From contig NC_019892.1 in the NCBI RefSeq assembly GCF_000242455.2, positions 7,140,744 to 7,204,743 on the forward strand: a stretch of 64,000 bases of DNA, given 5' to 3'. Below are positions 52,836-62,318 of the stretch, in pieces. The number at the start of each line of letters is the position of its first letter. The first letter of the stretch is position 1. A program made the position numbers and the translations under genes. The DNA comes from Singulisphaera acidiphila DSM 18658. GTDB taxonomy: Bacteria > Planctomycetota > Planctomycetia > Isosphaerales > Isosphaeraceae. Under the pieces are notes generated by a model, which did not search any database, was not told where the DNA came from, and saw only the letters and a program-made list of their open reading frames with translations.

Positions 52836-54617
52836 CTACCAGCTTCCACCTTGCTCCTCAGTGTTGCCGGTGTCTCCGCCGTCCTGGTCGTCGGCACCAC
52901 CACCCCAATCGCCACCCCCCTGGTCATCGGTGCCGCCACCCCAGTCGCCGCCGGTTTCGGCCGGCTCGTCGTTGCCACCGCCCCAATCACCGCCGGTTTC
53001 GGCTGGCTCGTCGGTTCCACCGCCCCAGTCGCCACCGGTCTCGGCCGGTTCTTCGGCGCCGCCGCCCCAGTCGCCGCCGAGACCGGCCTGATTGACCTCG
53101 GGTGCGTGGCCTTCGGGAGCGTTGGTGCCCCAGTCGGCGCCGACACCTGCGTTCGGGTCGTAATCTTCGGAGGGTGGTCCGGCCCCAATGTTCGCGTCAG
53201 GGTCGAGTGGGTGACTGCTCTGGTGGGGGAAGACACCCCCTTGCGTGGGGACCGGGCCCTGGGACTCGTGTGGACGGCCAAATTTATCGTAGAGGATGTT
53301 GCCGGCAATCGCTCCCGCCGCGCCACCGAGGGCACCTGTAATGAAACCACTGCCGCCGCCCCCACCCTGTTGCGGAGGTGGCATCGGAGCGCCGTAGCCG
53401 CCTTGTCCATAACCAGGAGGAGGCGGCGTGTACCCGTATCCGGGGCCGGAGCCTGGCTGCTGGGGCGCATAGCCAGGGGGCACGCCGGGGCGAGATCCGG
53501 GGGGATAGCCTGCCCCTGGAGCAGGCCGCGGTCCTGGTCCTCGGTCAGTCATCGCGTTCGGCGGCAGCGACTGGGGGAAGGGCTGGGGACTCCGGGAACG
53601 TCGGGTCATCAGCCAGAGGACGAGCAGCAAGGCGCCTCCGCCGAGCAGAATCATCGTCGTGGTCACGCCTTCGGACTTGGCCACACCTGGGTCGACCGGG
53701 GCAGGGGCCTTGGGAATGTCTCGCCCAGCGGGCTCGGCCTTCCGAGCCAGGGGACTCGGCTTGAGATCGGATACCGCGGACGACTCGGTCACGGCCTCGG
53801 AGTCCTGGCGGATGGCCGCGACGGCGTCGCGCAGACCAGTGTCGAACGCGTTCTTTTTGAAGGCTGCCGAGATCGTGTTCTCGACTGCGCGGGCCTTCTC
53901 AGGGGGGAAAACCTTCGCTGCCGACTCACTCGGCTGGGCGTAAATTTTGTGTTCCTTCTTGGCGATCAGGATGTAGAGACCGTGAACCTGGGCGGCGCGG
54001 GCTTTTTCAATCGCGGTATCGCGGAGGGATTTATCGCCAAGCGTCTCGACCGTTTCGATGACCGTCCCCCAGGGCGTCTTGTGACGGGCGGCCTCGAGAA
54101 TTTCGTCGGCCTCCTTGACCGCCTCGGGCGAGAACAGCTTGGCGTGGTCGCGGACGCCCACTTTCATCGCGGCGCGGCGGATCTCGGCCACGGCGTTGAG
54201 CAGGCCCTCGTCATTTTCACTTTTGCGGAAGGAGCGGGTGAAGGCCTCCTTGACGAGTTCGAGTTCACCTTTGGTGAAGACCCGGCGGGCCGACTCACTC
54301 GCCTCGATGTCGAGCTTGTGCTCTTTCTTGGAGATCGCGACCGAGAGGCCCCGGATGTTCGCCTTCTTGGCGTTGTCGACGGCCACCTCTCCGGGCTGTC
54401 GGTCTCCGAACGTGTCATGAGTCTCGATGAGAACCTGCAAATGCTCTGAGTTCTCAACCTCACGGAGCACCTGCTCGGCTTTTTTGACGGCCTGGGCCGA
54501 GAACATCCCAGCCTGGTCACGAATGCCTGGTCCTTGTCCTTCCGGCGGGGCCTGTGCCAAGGCCGACGCGCCGAGGACAACCAAGACGGCGAGAGCGGTC
54601 GGTATCGTCCGTTTCAT
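52836..54617 (-). CDS. Membrane protein with two TPM domains and a repetitive Gly/Asp/Trp-rich tail
   Basis: 593 residues from ATG 54617, with AGAGGTG upstream; the frame is open to 54707. A signal peptide spans about 1-21. Two TPM domains lie at about 32-150 and 155-272 (both with ISKKEHK/IAKKEHK and ASESARRVF/PSESAAKVF segments). One membrane helix (319-338) is followed by arginines. The tail, about 340-593, is proline- and glycine-rich with a GAIAGNILYDK segment and about six repeats of TGGDWGGG with DEPAE spacers. TPM proteins act in photosystem or membrane-protein repair and phosphatase-like roles. The tail has no known function. Confidence 0.82.
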   Translation of the reverse strand: MKRTIPTALAVLVVLGASALAQAPPEGQGPGIRDQAGMFSAQAVKKAEQVLREVENSEHLQVLIETHDTFGDRQPGEVAVDNAKKANIRGLSVAISKKEHKLDIEASESARRVFTKGELELVKEAFTRSFRKSENDEGLLNAVAEIRRAAMKVGVRDHAKLFSPEAVKEADEILEAARHKTPWGTVIETVETLGDKSLRDTAIEKARAAQVHGLYILIAKKEHKIYAQPSESAAKVFPPEKARAVENTISAAFKKNAFDTGLRDAVAAIRQDSEAVTESSAVSDLKPSPLARKAEPAGRDIPKAPAPVDPGVAKSEGVTTTMILLGGGALLLVLWLMTRRSRSPQPFPQSLPPNAMTDRGPGPRPAPGAGYPPGSRPGVPPGYAPQQPGSGPGYGYTPPPPGYGQGGYGAPMPPPQQGGGGGSGFITGALGGAAGAIAGNILYDKFGRPHESQGPVPTQGGVFPHQSSHPLDPDANIGAGPPSEDYDPNAGVGADWGTNAPEGHAPEVNQAGLGGDWGGGAEEPAETGGDWGGGTDEPAETGGDWGGGNDEPAETGGDWGGGTDDQGGGDWGGGADDQDGGDTGNTEEQGGSW

Positions 54618-55169
54618 CCTCGCACCTCTTTCATTTGTTTCGGGAACGGGCCTGAGTTCAACAACCACCGAGACCGAGACCGGTTCTGTTCTGTTCGCTA
54701 CCTCCACGCCGATCTTAGGTCGGAATTGAAAGGCTCAACACAGTTTCTGTGGAAAAATATGGATTGGACGGCTCCATTGGCTATCCTACCCGACACATCT
54801 CGCTCGCTGTTAGATACTACCGAAACGAGCGCGGCCGTTATTCCGTACGGTTTCCCGCCAACCCCTTCGGATTTGCGCAAGTCTTCAATGTAGGGAATAC
54901 GACCGGCCGGACGGGCGACTGGACTCTCTCAACCATCGGCGTCAATGGAACGCGCCGGATGCGCTACGAAGCGACACATCAAGACTTCATCGCGCTGATC
55001 CGAGCTGCTGTTATCACAACAAAAGGGCGGTTTTCCCAAGGCACGCGTGCTCGATTCGTCGTTGGATTCGCCGATTCGACGAATTTGCTAGAACTTTCCA
55101 TTGCCTAACGTCGGACAACTGTTATAGTGGTTAAACAATCCCAAAAAGACAGTTGTCGAATAGCCAAGG
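54618..55169 (+). other. Divergent intergenic region
   Basis: 552 bp between the TPM gene and the TolC-like gene. A plus-strand frame at 54749-55108 (GTG start) has no ribosome-binding site and unremarkable composition, so it is not called. A possible promoter is listed separately at 55101-55128. Nothing else is evident. Confidence 0.4.
55101..55128 (+). promoter_or_regulatory. Possible sigma-70-type promoter for TolC operon
   Basis: TTGCCT (55101-55106) is followed by a 16-nt spacer and TATAGT (55123-55128), 42 nt before the proposed start at 55170. Four of six and five of six positions match the -35 and -10 consensus. This is pattern-based only. Confidence 0.3.
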
Positions 55170-57638
55170 ATGGCCGTTCGGGACCGCTCGCGAGGAATCG
55201 AGTCCATGCCTGCTCAGGATGAGCGAGGGCGAGGGCGGCGTTTGCGGCATGTTTGCCGAATGGCAACGGTCGGGGCCCTGCTACTCATGACCATCGGGTG
55301 TACACGGCGCTACTACCGTGACTTCGCCGACCGGGACACGTACCGGATCGTGGAGGATCGGTTGACCGACTGGCGATGGGACCTGCCGCCCCGTCCGGTC
55401 GAGGCCAATCCGAAGTCTCGGATCGGCGATATCCACGACCCGAACCACGAACCGATTCCGGTGGACGATCCCGGGGCCCGCCCCTTCCAGATCACGGCGG
55501 GGCGTCATTTCGAGTTCCTTGGCCAGAAGAAACGCGGTTGGGCGCCCGTCGAAAACCTCGATTGGCTGAGTGGCATCCCTCGCGACGATGATGGGAACCT
55601 GGTGCTCAGCAGCGCCTCGGCCATGCAGGTCGCGCTGGCGAACAGTCGCGATTACCAGACCAGTATTGAGGACGTCTACCTCAAGGCGCTCTCCTTGACT
55701 CTGGTCCGGTTCACCTTTTTTCCCCAGCTCTTCAGCAGCCAAACCACGCAGTATCGCCATTTCGGCGCGAACGCCAACGATAGCAATCAGCTTCAGCTCC
55801 TGACCCAGGACGGCCTGAACTGGACGTTTTATTCCGGTGCTCAGCTCCTGGTCAACTTCGCCAATAACCTGATCTTTGAATACAACGGCAAAGGGTTTCA
55901 GTCCGTCAATTCGGGGCTCGCCATCAGCCTGACCCAACCCCTCTTGCAGGGGGCCTGGGCGCGGAATTTCACACAGCCGCTGTCGCTGGTCGAGCGCCAG
56001 ACGCTCTACACAATCCGCGATTTCGCGGCGTTTCGCCGTCTGTTCTACGTAAATACGGCATCAGGCTATCTGAATCTTTTGGCCTCGCTTCAGCAGGTCC
56101 GCAACACGCAATACCAAGTGGACCAACTGAAACATAATCTCGAGGAGCAGGACGCGCTGGTGAAAGCGGACTTGGTGGACCGGTTGCAACGCGACACCGT
56201 GGCCCAGAACTACCAGCAGAGCCGATCGGGCTTGCTTGGGCAGGAGGCCAGCTACCAGACGGCCCTCGACAGCTATCGAGTCGGTCAACTTGGCTTACCT
56301 CCCGACTTTCCGGTAAAGCTGGACGAGTCGCTGCTCAAGAAGTTCGAGTTGAACGACCCCCGACTCGACACGTTGCGCAAAAGTAACGAGACCCTCTATC
56401 TCGAGTTGCTTCAGCACGACGGGCCTCCTTCCAAAGAGATCATGGTCGACGCCACCAAACGCTTGCTCAGCGATTTCGAGGTGCTCCACGAGGTCGCCCT
56501 TGGCGTGGGTGAAGAGCTTGAGAAATGGCAGAAGCGCATCGCGTCGCAGAAGGGGCGCGTGGGGACAGGGGCCGGACCGCTCGAGCAGGATGAACTCGCC
56601 AGTTATCAAAAAGAAGTCGAGCTCTCGAAACAACTCACCGAAGGGTACAAGCTTTCTCACGCTGCACTGGCTGAGAGCAGCAGGGATACGCAAAAGTTCC
56701 TGGACGGTCTCGACAAGGCCGACCGTTTCGAGGCGTGGGCCAAGCTTCGCCAAGGACTTGTGAGCGGCGAATTCCGCGCCCGAATGACTGAGCAGCTTGT
56801 AATCGAGACCCAGGTGCGCGTTTACTTGATCGAAGTGAACAAGATCGACCTGACGCTCGAGCAGGCGATCTCCGTGGCGCTGGCGAACCGGCTCGACCTG
56901 ATGAATAGGCTGGCCCAGGTGACCGACTCCTGGCGTCTGGTCGAATACGATGGCAACCAACTGCTGGCAGGGCTCAACGTCTTCTACAACGGCGACCTCC
57001 GTTCCGACCCGAAGAGCCTGGGCCTGGTTCGGTTCGACGCCCATGACAGCCAGCACGTGGTTGGGATCCGCTTCAATGCGCCGATCGTCCGGCGGCAGCA
57101 GCGGAATGTGTATCGGGCGGAGCAGATCGCCTATCAGCGTGCCCGGCGTGCCTACATGCTGAACCACGACACGATTGTTCAGCAGATTCGTTTGGATATG
57201 CGTCTATTGAATCTGAACCGGCAACAGTTCGAGATCAGCCGCGACGCCCTCTTGATTGCGGCACGCCAGGTCGATCAGGCCGAATTGAATGCCCGGACGA
57301 GCACCGGAGCCAACTCGGGCCAAGGGCAGACCGTCGGTACGCTCTTGGTGAGTGCGCAGCAAGCGCTGGTGACGAACAAGAATAGCCTGATCGGCAATTG
57401 GGTCTCTTACGAGATCGCGAGGATGACGCTTTTCAAAGATTTTGATGTCATGAATATTGACGCCCAGGGGGTTTGGACCAATGACAGCAGCGTACCCGCC
57501 TTCAACGGAGGACCCGTTCCCACCACTCCTGACCCCGTCGGAGCCCCCGTCGAATCCCTCCTCCCCGCTCCCGAACGGCCAGACCCTTCTCTCCCACCTC
57601 CCCCAGCCGCTTCGGCGAGCCCGTTCGCCGTTCCGTAA
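55170..57638 (+). CDS. TolC-family outer-membrane efflux lipoprotein
   Basis: 822 residues, much longer than the usual 450-500. A basic N-terminus and lipobox (LLMTIGC, near residue 44) suggest outer-membrane lipidation; ATG 55260 would be a closer start to the signal. The TolC repeats are visible (ALANSRDYQTSIEDVYLKAL, then ISVALANRLDLMNRLAQVTD). The additional length comes from an N-terminal block and a charged helical insertion at about 400-560. The final 60 residues are proline-rich and overlap the next gene. It should form the outer-membrane channel for the adaptor and permease that follow. Confidence 0.82.
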   Translation: MAVRDRSRGIESMPAQDERGRGRRLRHVCRMATVGALLLMTIGCTRRYYRDFADRDTYRIVEDRLTDWRWDLPPRPVEANPKSRIGDIHDPNHEPIPVDDPGARPFQITAGRHFEFLGQKKRGWAPVENLDWLSGIPRDDDGNLVLSSASAMQVALANSRDYQTSIEDVYLKALSLTLVRFTFFPQLFSSQTTQYRHFGANANDSNQLQLLTQDGLNWTFYSGAQLLVNFANNLIFEYNGKGFQSVNSGLAISLTQPLLQGAWARNFTQPLSLVERQTLYTIRDFAAFRRLFYVNTASGYLNLLASLQQVRNTQYQVDQLKHNLEEQDALVKADLVDRLQRDTVAQNYQQSRSGLLGQEASYQTALDSYRVGQLGLPPDFPVKLDESLLKKFELNDPRLDTLRKSNETLYLELLQHDGPPSKEIMVDATKRLLSDFEVLHEVALGVGEELEKWQKRIASQKGRVGTGAGPLEQDELASYQKEVELSKQLTEGYKLSHAALAESSRDTQKFLDGLDKADRFEAWAKLRQGLVSGEFRARMTEQLVIETQVRVYLIEVNKIDLTLEQAISVALANRLDLMNRLAQVTDSWRLVEYDGNQLLAGLNVFYNGDLRSDPKSLGLVRFDAHDSQHVVGIRFNAPIVRRQQRNVYRAEQIAYQRARRAYMLNHDTIVQQIRLDMRLLNLNRQQFEISRDALLIAARQVDQAELNARTSTGANSGQGQTVGTLLVSAQQALVTNKNSLIGNWVSYEIARMTLFKDFDVMNIDAQGVWTNDSSVPAFNGGPVPTTPDPVGAPVESLLPAPERPDPSLPPPPAASASPFAVP

Positions 57639-59175
57639 ACTGCTGGTTCGTCTCCTCGTTTTGTTGACGGGCACGGCAGCGGTCGCGGGGGTCGGTTACT
57701 TTGGATTGATCCCGACTTGGGGGGGGCCGTCGAACAAGGATAAGCCGCTTTCGGTGCTCGTCAGTCGAGGCACGCTGCGGATCGTCGTCACCGAGCGAGG
57801 CAACCTTGAGAGCGTGAAGACCGTCGACGGCATCTGCGAGTTAGGGGGCTACCAGAACAAGATCATCCAACTCACCCCTGAGGGGAACCGGGTCGAGAAA
57901 GGGGATATTGTCTGCCGGTTCGACTCGGCTGAAATCGACAAGAATATCGCCCAGCAGGAGATCAAGGCCAAGCAAGCCTCGGCCAAGATCGAGACCAGCC
58001 GGCAAGAGGTCGAGATCGCCAAAAACAAGGGGGAAAGTGAGATCATCGCCGCCACCGTCGAACTCCAACTCGGCGAGCTTGACCTGGAGATGTACCAGAA
58101 AGGGACCTACATCTTCGAGACCGACGAGATCAAGGGAGACATCGGTTTGAAGGCCAAGAAGGTGGAGGAGTCGAAGAACAAGCTCGAACAGTTCCAGAAC
58201 CTCCTCAAAAAAGGGTTCAAGAGCCCCAGCGATGTCCGCGCAGCCCAGAGCGAACTTGACGGCGACGAGTTGACTCTCCAAGGGGCCAAGGCAAAGCTCA
58301 TGGTCAAGGAGAAATACGAGTACAAGCGCAAGTCGACCGAGTACAAGTCGAAGGTCGACCAGTCACGCAAGAAAGTGGCGCAAGCCACAGCCACCGAGAA
58401 GGCTTCGGTGGCCAAAGCGGACAGCGAGTACGAGTCGGCCAAGGCCACGTCCACGATCGAAGATCAGCAGCTCAAGGAATATCTGAACCAGAAGGCGAAG
58501 ACTATTATCAAGGCGGATCAAGCCGGCATCGTCGCCTATGCAAATGAGTCATGGTACGACTCGAGCCGGCAAGTGCGCGAGGGGGCGACCGTCTACTCCA
58601 GGCAGAAGATTTTCAGCCTCCCGGATCTCTCGTCGATGCAGGTCAAGGTGAGCATCCACGAGTCCTTGATCAAGAAGATCAAGCCGGGCCAGCTGGCTGA
58701 GATTCGTGTCGACGCCTTTCCCAACGTGATCATTGTCGGTAAGGTCAAAACCGTGTCGCAACTGGCCGACTCCAATCGCGGCTGGATGAGTGGTGGAGTC
58801 AAGGAATACAGCACGGTCGTGGCCATCGAAAAGATGCCCAAAGAAGAGCTTCGCCCGGGGATGACCTCCGAGGTGAAAATCATGGTTGGAGAACTGCCGA
58901 GCGTCCTGCTCGTGCCCGTTCAGGCTGTGGCCATGCACAAAGGGAAGTTTTATGCATTTGTCGTCACCTCGAACGGAGCCGAGCGCCGGGAAGTCAAGGC
59001 GGGAGAGACGAATGAGTTCCAGATACAGGTCTTGTCCGGCCTGAAGGAAGGGGAAACCGTCGCCCTTGATGCACGCTCGCGGGTCGATGAAGAGTTCAAG
59101 AACGAAGAGAAGGACGAATTGACCAAGCCCGACTCCAAGGCACCCACTTCCACTTCAACTCCGAAGCAGCCATGA
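57481..59175 (+). CDS. HlyD/MFP-family secretion adaptor with N-terminal membrane helix
   Basis: 564 residues from ATG 57481; ATG 57457 is 8 codons upstream. The first 158 nt overlap the TolC-like gene in another frame. A proline-rich cytoplasmic tail precedes one membrane helix (about 53-75, LLVRLLVLLTGTAAVAGVGY). The lipoyl half-domains and a long coiled coil follow (QQEIKAKQASAKIETSRQEV, KEKYEYKRKSTEYK). The C-terminal beta-barrel has MQVKVSIHESLIKKIKPGQL. It should bridge the TolC-like channel and the MacB-like permease. The lysine-rich C-terminus is hydrophilic. Confidence 0.83.
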   Translation: MTAAYPPSTEDPFPPLLTPSEPPSNPSSPLPNGQTLLSHLPQPLRRARSPFRKLLVRLLVLLTGTAAVAGVGYFGLIPTWGGPSNKDKPLSVLVSRGTLRIVVTERGNLESVKTVDGICELGGYQNKIIQLTPEGNRVEKGDIVCRFDSAEIDKNIAQQEIKAKQASAKIETSRQEVEIAKNKGESEIIAATVELQLGELDLEMYQKGTYIFETDEIKGDIGLKAKKVEESKNKLEQFQNLLKKGFKSPSDVRAAQSELDGDELTLQGAKAKLMVKEKYEYKRKSTEYKSKVDQSRKKVAQATATEKASVAKADSEYESAKATSTIEDQQLKEYLNQKAKTIIKADQAGIVAYANESWYDSSRQVREGATVYSRQKIFSLPDLSSMQVKVSIHESLIKKIKPGQLAEIRVDAFPNVIIVGKVKTVSQLADSNRGWMSGGVKEYSTVVAIEKMPKEELRPGMTSEVKIMVGELPSVLLVPVQAVAMHKGKFYAFVVTSNGAERREVKAGETNEFQIQVLSGLKEGETVALDARSRVDEEFKNEEKDELTKPDSKAPTSTSTPKQP

Positions 59176-59236
59176 AATTCAACTGACGACGAGATCCCAT
59201 GAGAATTCAATGCCTCGAAAGCCGTGGTGACTGTCT

Positions 59237-60517
59237 ATGAGCAAGATCTGGAACATCATCCGCTTGGCGGTCCGCAATTTGGGACTGCACAAGCTCCGGG
59301 TTTTGCTGACGGCCCTTGGCTTGATCTTTGGAGTCTCGTCAGTGATCGCGATGCTGGCGATCGCCGAAGGGGCGAGCGCCGAAGCGCAAAAGCAACTGGC
59401 CGAACTCGGTGCGACCAACGTCATTCTGCAGAGCGCCAAGCCGGTCGACGACGTCAACCCGTCCAAGCAGTCCAATGACAGTTTCGTCTTCAATTATGGT
59501 CTGACGAATAAGGACTTCGAGCGGATCATGAATACGATCCCGACAGTCGTCGGAGCGACCCCGCTCCGCGAGTTCCGCAAGAACGTCCGCTATCTCGATC
59601 GTGAGCTTGAGGGACGGATCGTGGGGGCGAACCCCGACTGCTTGAAAATCACCGGGCAGAAACTCGCCAACGGGCGGTTCTTGACCGACCTGGATATGAA
59701 TCTGGCTGCGAACGTTGCGGTGATCGGAGCCGAGGTGTCCCAGAAGCTATTCCCGTTCGGTGACCCGCTGGGAAAGGCTGTGCGGTTGGGGGAGAGCCAC
59801 TACTATCGGATCATCGGAGTGACCGCCCACAAGGCTCCTTCGGGGGGCACGGGAAGTAGCCTCTCCGCTCAAGACTTGAATAAGGACGTGTATATTCCGC
59901 TGACCACCGATCGGGCTCGCTTCGGCGAGGTTCTCATGGGCGAGAAGCAGGGGCAGTTTTCAGCCGAACGGATCGAGCTCAGCCAGATCACCGTGACCGT
60001 CCGTGGGATGGATGACGTCAAGTCCACCGCCCACGCCTTGGAGAGCATGCTTCGTCAGTTCCACCCCAAAGTGGATTACAGGATCACGGTCCCCCTGGAA
60101 CTTCTCGAAAAAGCCGAGGCGACCAAGCGCATCTTCAACCTCGTGCTGGGATCGATCGCCGGGATCTCCTTGATCGTCGGCGGGATCGGCATCATGAATA
60201 TCATGTTGGCGACCGTCTCGGAACGCACCCGAGAGATCGGCATCCGTCGTGCCCTGGGGGCCAAGCGGCGCGATATCATCCTTCAATTCCTGATCGAGAC
60301 GGTGGTCATCTCGGCCTCGGGCGGAGGAATCGGGGTCATCCTAGGGGTCGCCGTCCCCCCCTTGGTCGCCCATTTCTCGGGCGTCCCGGCCGTGATCCGC
60401 CCCGAATCACCCTTTATCGCATTCATAATCGCTTTGGTGATCGGTGTCATCTTCGGTGTTTACCCCGCCAGGCGCGCGGCCATGATGGACCCGGTCGAGG
60501 CGCTTCGCTCGGAGTAG
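59237..60517 (+). CDS. MacB-like ABC transporter permease (FtsX family)
   Basis: 426 residues. The first membrane helix is at about 20-45 (VLLTALGLIFGVSSVIAMLA), followed by the periplasmic MacB core domain (about 50-280) and three C-terminal helices (LVLGSIAGISLIVGGIGIMN, TVVISASGGGIGVILGVAV, PFIAFIIALVIGVIFGVYPA) with the conserved EIGIRRALGAKRRDI loop. It belongs to tripartite MacAB-TolC-type export, as its neighbours suggest. No ATP-binding subunit is present in the window, which is unusual; see findings. Confidence 0.88.
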   Translation: MSKIWNIIRLAVRNLGLHKLRVLLTALGLIFGVSSVIAMLAIAEGASAEAQKQLAELGATNVILQSAKPVDDVNPSKQSNDSFVFNYGLTNKDFERIMNTIPTVVGATPLREFRKNVRYLDRELEGRIVGANPDCLKITGQKLANGRFLTDLDMNLAANVAVIGAEVSQKLFPFGDPLGKAVRLGESHYYRIIGVTAHKAPSGGTGSSLSAQDLNKDVYIPLTTDRARFGEVLMGEKQGQFSAERIELSQITVTVRGMDDVKSTAHALESMLRQFHPKVDYRITVPLELLEKAEATKRIFNLVLGSIAGISLIVGGIGIMNIMLATVSERTREIGIRRALGAKRRDIILQFLIETVVISASGGGIGVILGVAVPPLVAHFSGVPAVIRPESPFIAFIIALVIGVIFGVYPARRAAMMDPVEALRSE

Positions 60518-60541
60518 GCCCGCTTACGAAAGTAAAAAGGA

Positions 60542-60555
60542 CCTGTGCGCACAGG
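60542..60555. promoter_or_regulatory. 14-bp palindrome, possible operator
   Basis: CCTGTGCGCACAGG is a perfect palindrome upstream of the sensor kinase gene. A matching half-site (CCTGTGCG) recurs at 60567-60574. A second palindrome, GAGCCAGTTGGCTC, lies at 60631-60644. Binding proteins are unknown. Confidence 0.35.
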
Positions 60556-60761
60556 CTCTCAAGCATCCTGTGCGAATTCCGAGGACAGGACCAACGCCCA
60601 AACGAAATCCCTAACGTGCTCCTTTCACGTGAGCCAGTTGGCTCGCGCGGGAGAACGCCGCCTCATCCCATCGGCCCCCACAGCCCATTTTGGTGAGACT
60701 GCCATCGCAACAAGGCGGCTGGTTCCTCGCTGAGACTTATAAACGAGAGAGAGTCCAATTC

Positions 60762-62318
60762 ATGGGGTCTCGGAACGACGATCGGGAGCATGCTGGGTTC
60801 GAGGACCCTGCGGCCCGACTGAGCCGCCGTTACTGGGGAGCGCTGGCGATCGTGGCGCTGTTGTTGGTCTTCAGCCAGGTGGTGGTCCAACCGCCGACCT
60901 TGAGGCTGTTGACCGACGCCCCGACGATCAACGTCGCGGGAAGACAGCGGATGCTTAGCCAGCGGATCGCCAAGGCGGGCCTGGCGATGAAGGGAGCGGC
61001 CGACGAGGTCGAACGGGCGGCGAGGCGCGACGAACTGGTCAAGGTGCTCGCGATCTGGACGGAGGCACACGACCAGTTGCGTCGTGAAGAGTCCGCAGGG
61101 GCGGCCGACCTCCGCCAAGGCGTTGAGCTTCACGAAGCCTTCGAGCAACTTGAACCGTTCTACGAGAGGATGCGCGACGCGGCCGCAAGTCTGCTGGCCG
61201 ACGACGGTGACGCAGGGCTGGCGGGGCTGCTGACGGCCGAGACCGAGTACCTCCCGAGGATGGACCGGGTCGTCGGGCTCTATGAGCGCGAGGCCCAGGC
61301 CCATGTCAACCGCTTGAGTCGAGTCGGGTGGGGGGTGACCGCTTTGACCTTGCTCGCGCTGGCTGGGATCGGCCGGTTCGTCCTCAATCCCGCCACGGAT
61401 CTGATCGGGCGTCAGGTTGCCGCCCTGCGCGGGTCACGTGACGAAATGGAGGAGCGGGTCCGCTTGCGGACCATCGAACTCCAGCGGCTCAACCACGACC
61501 TCGCACGCGAAGTCGCCGAACGCGTGCGGGCCGAGGGGCGACAGCGCGCCGCGGTCGAGCAGTTCAGCCACGTCGCCCGCATCACGGCGGTTGGCGAGAT
61601 GGCCAGCGGCCTGGCTCACGAACTGAACCAACCCCTGGGCGCGATCGCCAACTACACCGAGGGGTGCCTCGTGGCCCTCGCCGCGCCGACCCCCGCGCTC
61701 GACGAGGTCAGGGGCGTGCTCGAAAGGATCCTCGCCACCACCCTTCGTGCCGGCGCAATCGTCCAACGGATCCGGAGGTTCGTCACCCGCCATGAATCGG
61801 TGCGCGAACCGATTGATCCCAACCGGCTGGTCCGGGACGTCGAGGAATTCCTCAATGACGAGGTCCGCCGTCGTGGAGTCACCCTCACGCTCGACCTGGC
61901 ACGCGACTTGCCAAGTTCAACAGGCGATTCGGTGCAGATCCAGCAGGTCCTGGTCAACCTCCTTCGCAATGCCCTTGATGCCCTTTCCGCTTCACAAACC
62001 CAGAATCGAACCGTGGTTATCGCCACCAAGCCGGATGGGGACGGAGGCGTCGAGTTCCGAGTGACGGACAACGGAGAGGGTATTCGCACGGATCGCCTCG
62101 ATCAGATTTTTGACGCATATTTCAGCACTCGTGTCGAAGGCATGGGCATGGGCTTGGCCATCAGTCGCACGATCGTCGAGGCCCATCATGGTCGAATCCG
62201 TGTCGAATCCGAACCTGGAGTTCGCACTACCTTCCGGTTCACACTCCCAGCCTCGGATATCGCGGATGAGCGAGAAGACGCAGAAGGAGAGGGGGGGCGA
62301 GGCGAAGGCGGAGCGTGA
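60762..62318 (+). CDS. NarX/PilJ-type sensor histidine kinase
   Basis: 518 residues from ATG 60762, with GAGAGAG upstream; the frame is open to 60690. Two membrane helices (about 24-43 and 188-208) flank a PilJ-type periplasmic domain that has the P-box-like sequence INVAGRQRMLSQRIAKAGLA (56-75), as in nitrate/nitrite sensors. Then come a HAMP-like linker, the kinase core with phosphorylated His286 (SGLAHELNQPLGAIAN) and the ATPase boxes (LLRNALDALSA, DNGEGIRTDRLDQIFDAYFS, GMGMGLAISRTIVE). The next gene overlaps by 53 nt and encodes its response regulator. Confidence 0.85.
   Translation: MGSRNDDREHAGFEDPAARLSRRYWGALAIVALLLVFSQVVVQPPTLRLLTDAPTINVAGRQRMLSQRIAKAGLAMKGAADEVERAARRDELVKVLAIWTEAHDQLRREESAGAADLRQGVELHEAFEQLEPFYERMRDAAASLLADDGDAGLAGLLTAETEYLPRMDRVVGLYEREAQAHVNRLSRVGWGVTALTLLALAGIGRFVLNPATDLIGRQVAALRGSRDEMEERVRLRTIELQRLNHDLAREVAERVRAEGRQRAAVEQFSHVARITAVGEMASGLAHELNQPLGAIANYTEGCLVALAAPTPALDEVRGVLERILATTLRAGAIVQRIRRFVTRHESVREPIDPNRLVRDVEEFLNDEVRRRGVTLTLDLARDLPSSTGDSVQIQQVLVNLLRNALDALSASQTQNRTVVIATKPDGDGGVEFRVTDNGEGIRTDRLDQIFDAYFSTRVEGMGMGLAISRTIVEAHHGRIRVESEPGVRTTFRFTLPASDIADEREDAEGEGGRGEGGA

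Noticed and set aside
52815..54449. 544-residue plus-strand open frame opposite the TPM gene
   Set aside because: It is an antisense shadow of the TPM gene; its Thr/Pro/Ala-rich content arises from the repeat region and it has no ribosome-binding site.
54749..55108. 119-residue plus-strand open frame
   Set aside because: GTG start without a ribosome-binding site and no recognisable motif; left as intergenic.
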